This document shows positions 29,800 through 39,858 of a DNA stretch of 64,000 nt, piece after piece. A program made the translations under genes and the position numbers. Within the stretch, counting starts at the first letter, position 1, and each line of letters begins with the position of its first letter. Under the pieces are notes generated by a model. It ran no database searches, had not been told where the DNA came from, and worked only from the letters and a program-made list of their open reading frames with translations. The stretch is from Thelonectria olida (lineage: Eukaryota > Ascomycota > Sordariomycetes > Hypocreales > Nectriaceae): the NCBI GenBank assembly GCA_020736575.1, contig JAGPYM010000019.1, positions 248,001 through 312,000 of the forward strand, written 5' to 3'.

Positions 29800-32700
29800 A
29801 TGTCAAATATATACGGAGATTCGATATACGGCGAGAACGAGAGCATCGATATCAATCTTTGGATGATAACGGGGGATTCAACATCTAGTTTACTTGCCAC
29901 GGGAGCCACGGACAAAAGGGAGCAGGCACAAATCAAAGCGCAGCGCATTATTGATTTGGTTGGCCATGCTCTTCCCCCGACTTCCCTCGCCCAAAACATC
30001 AGCCCTCCAACACAACAAAAGAGACAAATCGAGCGAGAGGTTCCAAGCAATCTGGGGGCACAACTTCCTTACCCCCGTATTATTTTTCAAGAGATCCGGC
30101 AACTCAAAGATGATGATTTTGAGAACAGCTGTGAATGGTGTCCGTTCTATCTCCATGAACCATTGAAGCATTTTCCAAAGCCGTGGAAAACTTGCAGAAA
30201 GCAACGGGCTGAGATTTCACATATTATCACACACATGGTCAGCGACCATGGCCTAATCCGAGGTCGCAACTCCAAGCGGACAAGCCAGCGCTACATCACG
30301 CAATGCAGTAGTCACACTGAGGGGAAGAAGGGAAAATCGGAGTGTCTCTCCTGCTCTCGAGTAGAGAACTGGACACCGGAACAAATCGGGAACGACCGGC
30401 ACGCAGGTCCCTCAGTCTGTCTCCGCTGCTATACAGAGTTAGCAACGAAGAAGGAAGTCTATGACCACCTTCATGAGGCAACCATTTGTCCGTATAAAGA
30501 AGACCTGCGGATGGCTCAGAAGTCGAAGATACTGTACTCTGTGTTTTGCGCTGAGGGTGAAGTCCCCAAATTTCGCCCTCCCCCTGGGACCGTTCCGCTA
30601 ATGGATGGTGCCCAAATGCACAATATGGAGGTAAGTGGACATTCAACTCCAGAGCCATCCGTGACCCCGAACAACGGTCAAGGTTCCGCTCCACAGACAG
30701 CGCAGAGTATGCGCTTGCTTTTCCAACCACAATCTCTTCTACCCAGCAATCTCGCCAGCATTGAAGAGGAGGCATTTATTCCCGATTCTTTGTTGATCAC
30801 AAACCCGGTGACAGTGGACGAAAGAAACCTATCCTTCACAGCACCTACTCCAATCCCTGATGATACTCGGCAACGTAAACCGGATGCCTATGGAAATATT
30901 CCGATCAGAACTGAAACACATGCTCCAGCTTATACTGACTCGGGATATGCTTCCGCCCCTGCGACAGAGAGCAGAGGTGGCGGCTCAAAACAACATCCTG
31001 ACGAGACACCTGCGCAGCTTGCACAGAACCTGGTCAAGCGAGTTGCCGACGACACTGTTACCGAGTATTCGAACGCTTCGAGCACGACTTTATTGAGAAA
31101 GGAGCAGTATATTCAAAAGTTTGCCAATGACATGGTGAGGAAGGCTGGTTTCTTCAATGCGGACGCAAAGACGAGAGGCCGAGTGTGGGCGATTCTCCCC
31201 GAGCTTCTCAGGGCTTTTGCGCTCAAGGTCGGGCATGCTGCCCCAACTCAAATGCACCGAGATGTTATGGCCTTCGTGCACAGGCATAGATGGTGAGTCA
31301 ATCGATCAAGGGTGTGAACAGCCTCGGAAGGGAAAGCTCGCGACCTGGCGATCTGTGATTACGACATTTCTTACCTCACGCTTGCATCTAATACATCTCC
31401 TTTCTAGTGAGATTGCGACGGCCTTCGCAGACATTATTTTCGACCAAGATGACGACGAAGCCCAATCAAGAACGCCTGTTTCCGATGGCATGACTGTAAA
31501 AGAACTCATGAGCCTTTGGGAGAGGAAGGAAGGCTTTGGAGGAGCCATATGTGAGGAATATATTGAAGGTGCTGACATGGAGGACAACGATCCTCAAGCT
31601 TGGGAGCGGGAGTCGGAAAATGGAGAAGCGCTCGAGGGTTGGCTCCTTGCCTACCAAGAGTTCGTCTTCAGTACCGAGGCGTATGAGTGGCTCCTTGCCC
31701 GGATGCGGAGGGAATTTCTCGCCCTTCGACTCCTTCCAGCAGAACCAACCACGATTCGGACGATCCGAGACAAGATCATGTCCTCATTCCCATCACCTCA
31801 CAAGATCAGTCGGAAAGTATCTTCACAGAGTTTCAGTGCTACATTCGTCCTTGACTGGGACATTCATGAATTCTTTGAGATGCAAGGGTATTTAGACCGA
31901 CCGGACGAGGTATTTGAAGACGTTATCACCCTGACTGGGTCTTCTCAAGATGCGCAGGCCGCAACCTGTGCTCAGTATTTAAACCAGACTTGGCCTTTAG
32001 CAGGGGAGGTAATGCTCGAGTTGATTAAAGGGGTGCTCCTAGGGGGGAAAGGTCATCTACATCTATGTGAGTTATTCCGTTCAAAAAGGCATCATAATGC
32101 CATGACTATCTAATCTACCTCCAGGCGGATTATCAGATGGCACAACACTCAGAGCATTTATCAGTAGGCGGAAATTCTTCGTCGAAGCTGTAGGGGTCGC
32201 GATTTCTATTGCAGAGGCTGGAGAACAGCTCGCCTGGCTGGGCGCTGCTTTGAGGACTTCACCGCGAGAGAGCGGACTCGTCCAATGCACGCCAGTTATC
32301 GCAAATATTCTTCAGAGCCAGGTTATGCCCCGCGAGTCAAGCAACCAACTATCATCAACAGATATAACATGCGAGATCCAGTTTACAATAGAAGACATCC
32401 CACAACCTCTTAGCACTGCAAATGGTCAGTGCTGGCATGGCATTTTTAGGAATCCGGTTGTCGTAAAGGGTTATCCTATTCCGCAAAGACAAGAGTGGAA
32501 TACTGGTTTGGAGATGTCACTGAATATCATGGCAGGACTTGCCCGGACAAAGCGAGTAGACCGATTCAACGAAAGGGTCTGCATCAAAGGATTCTCAACG
32601 ATGCTTGTTCTCACCAAGCGAAATGAGGATGTTAATTGCTGGCATTTGGTTTACAACGAGGACGGAAGCCGTATATCCTACCTTGATAAGCGTGTGGATC

Positions 32701-35158
32701 AACAACAGGATACTGGCTGCCTAGATCTAGAGAACCGTCGCCATGTGCTAGGATGGTGCTCGGAAGCCAAGTTCTATGCCGGTAAGAACTGTTCCAGGTT
32801 GCCTTCATCGAGACACTCATTACTAACGTTGAACGCTTAATAGGATCGGCCGAAGCCCACTATCCTGTCACCCACTCCAAGCTCCCCAAGCCTCACCTTG
32901 GGTGTGGCCTTGCCAAAACATTGGTTTCACTTGGGCGGTTGATCATGGGAGGCCCACCCTTTAGTCTCGGTGCTAAAGATAATCCTGCTCATGTTTCTCG
33001 CCTTGGCTACATCCCACGGCTCAAATGGTTATCTAAGAAGTTCGTGCTCCTGTGGGATGAGCGCGATAAAAGAGGTTGGCTTATCAACGGCACGAGCGCT
33101 CTCTTGCACGTGGTGCGAGCATCGCTGGCGTATGACAGCAGGGATAAGTTTCGATCAGCCTTTCTCTTCAAGGACGAGGACCTGCAAGAATCGCCCACGC
33201 CCTTCACAGCTGATTCCGCCATCGACGTTCTTATCAATTCTCACAACCTGGGCCTCAAGTTGTATCCTGAGAAAGGCGGTCATCTGCTACTGGAGAGCCG
33301 AATTGACCATTTCTACAACGTTCTGGAGAAGCTCATTGACCACCAAGCCGACATCGCAGGACATTGCGGTGCGAAATTGAGTGGTCAGGCGCGAAAATAC
33401 CTTGAGGGCTGGGACTTTGAAGAGCTTGCGACAACTCGCGACCCGTTATATCCGCGAGTGGCTACTCTAGAGGCCGCCGGCAAAGGATGGGTTGATCTAA
33501 CGAGGGCAATTCATGCTGTCACGTTGATAGGGTGCGGCTTTGGTGACATTATCCGGCCATCCAGTGTGAATGTCTGCGAGTATTGGGCAGAGTTGCCCAA
33601 GAAGCAATATTATATCGCAAGTTGTATCTCTGACCTGGCCGAAGTGGTCAAGGAGCATGGGATTTGTGGCGATGGTCATGTTCGGCTCAGCGATAACCTG
33701 ATATGGCATACTCCGACAACCGTCTTTGAGGCCTGCCGAGGGAGAGGTGAGCCGGAACAGGATCATTGCGAGCCAGTACAAACGGTTTTCCCATTATCAC
33801 TCTCGAAAGAATTACTTCCTAGAAGACGCCCATTTGAGTTGCAGGACGATGGGGCTGTCATCTTCGGACATAGTTCGCATTTCTCATGGGTCTGGGGGGA
33901 CACTGGATATCCCCTGAAGGGCGAACTGAGACAAGCGGCAACTTCATACAGCGCAGTCGAGGTGGACTCAGGTTCACTGAGAGATAGTGGTATTGGTCCG
34001 AGTCTAAAATTCTCAGGTTCTGGGAGCTCATCCCGGTCAATGTCGAGCACCCGACGTTCAGTGACGTCTCCAAGCGAATCGCGCAGAGAAACCCCGGACT
34101 CAAGAGCTTCCATTGACAACAAGAAGTATACCCGAGGCCAGTACACTGTGGGAATTCTCTGTCCGTTGCCAAAGGAGCTCATGGCTGTCCGAGCGCTCTT
34201 TGATAGCAAACATGACAGCCTTGAGACAGCGCCAGGTGACACCAACCATTATGCGCTGGGCAAGATGGCCCAGCACATGGTCGTGGCAGCGTGTCTCCCC
34301 GCCGGCGAATACGGGACTAACGCCGCCGCATCGGCTGCATGCAATATGGTCCGCAGCTTTGGATCCCTCCAATTCTGTCTCCTGGTCGGTATCGCCGGCG
34401 GGGTACCCTCGGAGAAGATTGACATCCGCCTCGGCGACGTGGTCGTCAGTCAGCCTGCGGGCACCTGTCCCGGCGTTCTCCAGTACGACCTCGGCAAGGA
34501 GGAGGGGAAGTCTTTGAAGCTGACGGGCACATTACAACGCCCACCACGGGTCCTGACGACGGCCATCGCTGCCCTTCGGTCAGATCCAGACCTAGGGCCG
34601 GAACCACTGGCCCCTTACCTCCGCAAAGTCGCCAGCCGCATGCCCCGCTACAGTCACCCCGGCAGCGAGCTCGATGTACTCTTTCAGATTGCGTGCGCTA
34701 CATGTCGCTCGCAGAACCTGTCTGGAGGATGCTCCCACATGCAACAGCGGATACCGCGACCGACGACGGAACCTACAATTCACTACGGGCCCGTGGCGTC
34801 AGGTAATCGTGTAGTGAAGGATGCGACGTTTCGGGACCAACTGGCGCGCGAGCACGGCGTCCTGTGCTTTGAGATGGAGGCGGCTGGCGTGACCAATGCA
34901 GTGAACAGCCTCGTGATCCGTGGTATCAGTGATTACTGCGACGTAGAAAAGAATGATGTGTGGCAGGAGTATGCAGCCGCGGCAGCAGCGGCGTATGCGA
35001 AGCTTTTGCTCGGCGTCGTGGCCAAGGCGGATGATACAGCAGAGCAAGGCAGCATCAGACGAAGTTTCACAGAGAGACCGAGGCGGTTACGAAGCACGTT
35101 CGATGAGGAAGAGGAGGAACAGGCAAGCAAAAGACGGAAAGTTTGGGCATCTGTCTAG
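29800..35158 (+). CDS. Large (1,707-aa) Cys/His-rich protein with C-terminal PNP_UDP_1 (Pfs) domain
   Basis: Four exons (29800-31292, 31408-32066, 32125-32781, 32844-35158) join in phase without stops to 1,707 residues. The N-terminus has Cys/His-rich C2H2-like segments (CEWCPFYLHE...TCRK..HIITHMVSDH and CLRCYTELATKKEVYDHLHE). A linker with QLAQNLVKRVADDTVTEY leads to a conserved helical block (RVWAILPELLRAFALKVG and APTQMHRDVMAFVHRHR). About 700 residues of a fungal-specific region I cannot name follow (for example LGYIPRLKWLSKKFVLLWDE). From about residue 1368 there is a nucleoside-phosphorylase fold: YTVGILCPLPKELMAVRALF, phosphate-site VGIAGGVPSEKIDIRLGDVV, IHYGPVASGNRVVKDATFRD, base/ribose site CFEMEAAGV and acid RGISDYCDVEKN. 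All expected active-site residues are present. The end is acidic then basic (EEEEE, SKRRK). I find no Walker A, NACHT or NB-ARC signature and no ANK/TPR/WD repeats. A role in non-self recognition or nucleotide cleavage is inference. Confidence 0.85.
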
Positions 35159-35700
35159 AGTGTGACCGGTGGTTGGGATGGAATGATACAAAGCGTGGCG
35201 TTGTGGACTGGTGAATTTCCAGGTAAATATGACTAGGTACGTAAAACGAGCAACGACGCAAATCAAACTATATACTACTTGACATGGCGGATCAATCGCC
35301 GCTACCATGTTTAATTGCTGCAATCGAACAGCCCTCAATTAGGACTGACCATATCTCTAGACCAGAGGAGGAGGGAGGGATTCAGGGCCGCTCCCTGGGC
35401 CCTCCAGACGAGCCCCTCAAACAGTCGAAGTTCTATTGGTTAGAACATCGAGAGACAGTGTCTTGACCCCTGTCGGCCATGGTACGTACCTAAATGCGAA
35501 ATGCGAAGTGCGAGATGCGAGCTAATAATTCCTTCTCTTTATTTTGGGTAGAGTAACAGAATAATTACGCGTTCAATGGCACTACGAAGATATAAGGTCA
35601 GCAAGTTACTATTATCCTGGGCCAGATTATAACATCATCTCGATTTTTGCAAGAATAATTTTCCTTTAACATTTTACCGTGTGCCTCGATCACTCTCAAC
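35159..35700. other. Intergenic, 542 bp
   Basis: Between the Pfs gene stop and the RTA1-like start. A short degenerate tandem of ATGCGAA-like units lies near 35491-35522. No gene. Confidence 0.5.
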
Positions 35701-36592
35701 ATGGCAGAAGATGAGTACACCCTGTACAAGTATGAGCCGTCGCCAGCAGCGGCCATGATCTTCCTGATTGCATTTGGCCTTGCGTCTCTCTGGCACACAT
35801 GGATCATTTTCCGCCGCAAAGCGTGGTATTTTACCCCTCTGCTCCTCGGCTGCATCGGTAAGTATCAACTTGGGTAGCTACCTCTTCCACCCCGGCCATT
35901 GTAGTAACATGTTAGCAGTCGAGACGATGGGTTACGTCGGTCGTTTCCTCAGCGCATCCAACCCATCGAGCATAGGACCCTTCATGATCCAGACCTTGTG
36001 CTTACTTGTTGCACCTGCCCTCTTCGCTGCCTCCATATACATGGTCCTCGGCCGCCTCATTCTCTTCCTCCGCGCTCCGCGACTCTCTCCCATCAAGCCA
36101 ACCAGACTGACCAAGGTGTTCGTCGCCGGCGATGTCATCTCGTTTCTGATGCAGTGCATGGGAGGTGGATTGCTCGCGAAACAGAGCACCTTTTCCACGG
36201 GACAGACGGTTATCTTGATAGGCTTGGCCGTTCAGATCATTTTCTTTGGCCTTTTTATCGTCGCGGCCGTCGTGTTTCACATTCGAGTCATCAACCGTCC
36301 ACCGCCGTTGCTGCCAGTTGAGGATAGTGGGAAGTGGCTTCAGGGTTGGCGGGGTGTCTTGATGGTGCTATATCTGTCCAGCGGTCTTGTCTTTGTTCGA
36401 TCGCTCTTCAGGCTCATTGAATACACGAGTGACAGCGATGGACCGCTGATGACTCACGAGGCATATCTCTATGTCTTTGATGCGTTACTAATGCTCGGGG
36501 TCGCAGCCGTCGTTGGGCTTTTCCATCCCGCTAATTACGTGCCTACTAAGAAGGAGATTTTGGCTCTCCAAGATCTACAGATTGAATCTTAG
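35701..36592 (+). CDS. RTA1-like membrane protein (lipid-translocating exporter family)
   Basis: Two exons (35701-35857 and 35919-36592) give 276 residues with about seven hydrophobic helices. Landmarks of the RTA1 family are YKYEPSPAAAMIFLIAFG at the start, ETMGYVGRFLSA, LAPALFAASIYMVLGRLI, VFVAGDVISFLMQCMGGGLL, SLFRLIEY and the last helix ending FHPANYVP. Relatives include yeast Rta1/Rsb1, implicated in resistance to 7-aminocholesterol and sphingoid long-chain bases. It probably sits in the plasma membrane or ER. All signature positions are intact. Substrate and regulation cannot be seen. Confidence 0.9.
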
Positions 36593-37080
36593 TTGATTGG
36601 GAATATCGCAAGGACAAAGGGTGGATGAGCACATACGAGGATAATTCAGGCTTTGGGAGAAATATGTGTAGGGGCTAAACACATCGAACAGAAGAAGGTT
36701 AATGGGAGGAGCGCGAGCTGCAAGGAAGAGTTGATTTCGAATGACTGGGCTTAATATATAGGAAATAGTTATTTAACTTAGTGAAAATAGAGCGAGGCCT
36801 GTAACTTGGTTAATAAAACACATGATACAGTCATATGATAATATCTTGAGGACATGAGCTCCTAGTCTTTTTATCTTTGCTATTCTTGATCCAAAATTAG
36901 ATTCACGTTCATCTGTCCAGTTTGGGCGTAGGCCACGTAATCTTATTGATGTCATGTGCATTTATGATTAACTCTGTTACTATGGTCTCGGCTTCTCAAA
37001 CAGAATTGTTACGGGATAACAGATGATGTACTCTCATCCGCTGTCGGCTCATGTGCTAAACTTAATAAAGTACTGTCCGT
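36593..37080. other. Intergenic, 488 bp, between convergent genes
   Basis: AT-rich 3' flanks of the RTA1-like and Zn2Cys6 genes. Nothing else seen. Confidence 0.5.
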
Positions 37081-38367
37081 CTAATGACTAGTTGATACTG
37101 GTTCGGCGCGAGATTTGGTAGGCACTTGGCTAACGAGAAATTCCGTCAAAGAGTCCTCATCGAGCAACACAGCCGTCATCGGTATGGACAAGAACTCGTG
37201 CCACTCGGGGCCCAGTGTGTTGGCAATTTTCTCCATGTCTCGCCTCGCCACACCGTCATACAACCAAGTAGCGGGGAAGTATCGAAGAAAAGCCAGATAG
37301 TAGGCCATAATTATCAAGGCTCTGGGTCGTTCCTGGCGGGCTAGATGGACGAAGCGATTTGACACGCAGAAGAATGGCCATGATTTGAGCTGGAACACGA
37401 TTGACAACCTGGTATGTGGTTGGCCTAGTGATTCAAACAACTTGGCAATGCCTGAAGCCGCTTGGTGAAGCTCATCGAGGTATTCCCAGTCGGTATCGTC
37501 TTGTTCGGCTTGAAGGACCTTTTCAAGACTCAGCGGCATTGAAGAGGAGATTGCGGGATGCGAAAATTTTCCCGTGGCGACGGCAAGCTCCATTTGGTTG
37601 GTACCGTTCTTGGGTTGATTACCGGCTTTGTGACGCTCCATAAAGCCACGCGAGCCGATGATCATGGCCAAGAAGTTTGTCAGCCAGATTCCCGAGTGAC
37701 CCGTAACCCGGTCGGCAGCAAGAGATGTGGCTCCTAATAGTAAGGACGACATGCGAATGGCGCGTAAATTCTTTTCTGAAACGGCTTCAACTTCTTTGCG
37801 AAGGGCACAGATGACTTGGTTCCGATGCGTCGTCAAGTCAACCATGCTGACTGAGGGAGGACTAGTGCTCGCTATGTGAATCATGGCCACTAGAAGGACG
37901 GTGTTTAGGAGGAATGGATGCTCAAAGGCGAGGAGGGGCACGTCCACCTGCAGGCCTTTGAGCAACCTTCCTTGCAGCTGGAAAGGGTTGGCGAATGAGT
38001 TGACTGTAGCCGTGTCGTAGTGATGCATGAGACGGAGATGCAATAACTCCTTGTTGGTGGAGGCGGCAACTGAAGGGAGCTGATGGGACCTGACAATCGC
38101 AAGCTCACTGCCCTCTATAAGAATAGTTTCCGTGGATGAAGTTGTCAACGAGTTGAGTCTCCGATTCGTTGGTGCTACGTAGATGCACTCATCGTCGCGT
38201 CTAGTGCAAGCTGAGCATCTCGGTTTCACCTCATCACACTGTACTGCTTCTCAGTATGGTCCGCTTCGCCGTAGCTGGGCAACGAATACACGTACCTTAA
38301 TCCGTCTGTTCTTACAATGGATGCATCCTTTCCTAGACTTGTTGTGGGATCTAATGGTTCGCGTCAT
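37081..38367 (-). CDS. Zn2Cys6 transcription factor, short form
   Basis: Two exons (38367-38296 and 38238-37081) give 409 residues. The 57-nt intron splits the zinc cluster between GCIHCKNRRIK and CDEVKPRCSACTRRDDECIY, giving the standard CX2CX6CX5-6CX2CX6C pattern within the first 45 residues. The remainder (RLMHHYDTATVNSF, HPFLLNTVLLVAMIHIAS) matches the shorter sterol-uptake-control/UPC2-like group of fungal regulators with a C-terminal ligand- or effector-responsive domain. No coiled-coil linker is obvious. It is convergent with the RTA1-like gene; many RTA1 genes respond to lipid stress, but a link between the two is only inference. Confidence 0.87.
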
Positions 38368-39018
38368 GTTATAGAAGAGGTGTTGTAAATGAGGCGGAAG
38401 GGATGAATTGAGAGTTTCCCTCACCACGATTATTGGTTTCATAATTGTGATGAGTCAGCTTTATCTGACCTAAGAATAGTTGAGGATGTGGGGAACTCAA
38501 GTTCTACAAGCAGGGATTACCTTTGAGGCATGGACCAGAGCGCAAAGTAGAGAGTAGGAACATAAACGGAAATTTTCTTACCCATCTATCTAACGCAATT
38601 TTACTTGAGATAACTTGACTTAGGAGACTATGAGCTAGGCAGACTCAGTTGCATTATACGGGCATGTTCTATCCCGTCATTCCCCTTAACTATGGATAGT
38701 ACCATGGAGTAATTTTCATAGAGTGCAAGAATAGACAATCGGCTTCAATTCATGTTGGGCAAGTGGTGACTATGCATTCATGTGATCTTCCCTTAGGTCA
38801 TTAGTTCAAGCTTTTCAGTCCCACTCATTATGGCTACTCGACAGAACTTTTAGACGGCATGGAAATTGCCTACAGGGACTGGTTTCATATTAGTCATCAA
38901 TATCGATATTCCAGTCTGTCTCGTGTGCGGCTTATTCTAGATATAAAAAGAGATTGAATTTTTAGACCTAAGTATGACCTAAAAGCTGCAATGCATGCTA
39001 ACGAGTAGACACTCCCGA
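38368..39018. other. Intergenic, 651 bp
   Basis: Upstream of the Zn2Cys6 gene and downstream of the coiled-coil gene. No coding signal. Confidence 0.5.
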
Positions 39019-39858
39019 CTACTTCTCATGCTTCTTCAGAATCTCAATCAAGGCCTCGTGTCCGCTGATGTCATTCTTCAGTCCCACAATCGTCTTCTGC
39101 AAATCCGGAATGATTGAGTCCCGGATATCCTTCTCAACATCATCGACCTTCTTCTGGAGCTCAGCAGCGCGAGCTTGAGCCTCAGCCAGTGCCTTGTGGT
39201 CCTCAGCATCGTGAATCTCAAACTTCTTCCACTCGTCGTATTCCTTCTTCTTCTCCGTGTCCAGCTCCGATGTGAGCTTCGCCTCGCCTGCCTGAGCCGT
39301 GGCCAAACTCTTCTCAAGACCGACAATCTTGTCTTGAAGATCTCGCTCCTTCTTTTCTCCGGCAGCGATGGCTTCCTTCAGCTGCTGGATGGTCTTCTCA
39401 TCCTGGGACTTGGCGCTCTTGAGGCTAGCAATTTCGGACTTGTCTGCCTTGTCCTGGGCCAGAAGAGCATCATAGAGCTTCTTGAGGTCCGCATACGACT
39501 GGAGGGGGTGCATCATGCCATCGACGGCGACACGGCCATCGTTGAGAATGTAGTAGTAGCTGGCGTCGGAAGCAATGGCAGATCTGATATGGCCATAGTC
39601 ATGGACTTGAATCCATTCGTTCTGGTGTCCGAGAAAGCGGAAGAGCTTTCCGTCCGTGTGGTACTTGTAGAGAAAGTCCTTGGTTCCGATGATGCCATCG
39701 AGGCTGTCGGGGCCGGTGACAGAGGTCCAGTTCTTGTTGTAGGGGTAGGAGTAATCCCATCGCCAGATGGAACCGTCCCTGTCCCTTCGGTAGAGCGCCT
39801 CGGCGGCCCAGGCCAGCTGCACGGCGTTCTTGGAGTTGTCGATCTCAGTGTAGCCCAT
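39019..39858 (-). CDS. Two-part protein: N-terminal lectin/propeller-like repeats and a long coiled coil
   Basis: I chose the ATG at 39858 because it lies in an ideal ACCATGG context; the open frame extends upstream but only into low-complexity leader. This gives 279 residues in one exon. The first half has three related units built around an aromatic-Asp-Gly core: ALYRRDRDGSIWRWD, FLYKYHTDGKLFRFLGH with NEWIQVHDYG, and YYYILNDGRVAVDG. They resemble tectonin/fucolectin-type blades, but three units are too few for a full propeller. The second half (about 130-275) is a nearly continuous heptad coiled coil rich in K, E, A and D. There is no signal peptide or membrane segment, so it is likely cytosolic. 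A TATA box (ATCTATATAA, 39980-39971) lies about 115 bp upstream, suggesting strong regulated expression. I do not recognise the combination. Confidence 0.75.
   Translation of the reverse strand: MGYTEIDNSKNAVQLAWAAEALYRRDRDGSIWRWDYSYPYNKNWTSVTGPDSLDGIIGTKDFLYKYHTDGKLFRFLGHQNEWIQVHDYGHIRSAIASDASYYYILNDGRVAVDGMMHPLQSYADLKKLYDALLAQDKADKSEIASLKSAKSQDEKTIQQLKEAIAAGEKKERDLQDKIVGLEKSLATAQAGEAKLTSELDTEKKKEYDEWKKFEIHDAEDHKALAEAQARAAELQKKVDDVEKDIRDSIIPDLQKTIVGLKNDISGHEALIEILKKHEK

Noticed and set aside
29800..32840. Reading the Pfs locus as three separate genes, one per long open frame
   Set aside because: Introns of 115, 58 and 62 nt with proper GT-AG ends join all four frames in phase with no stop, and the intermediate frames lack their own starts and promoters.
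29800..35158. Possibility that the Pfs gene is a classic NLR (NACHT or NB-ARC) receptor
   Set aside because: I searched the translated exons for Walker A, Walker B and repeat signatures and found none; only GVLLGGKGH superficially resembles a P-loop and lacks the GK[ST].
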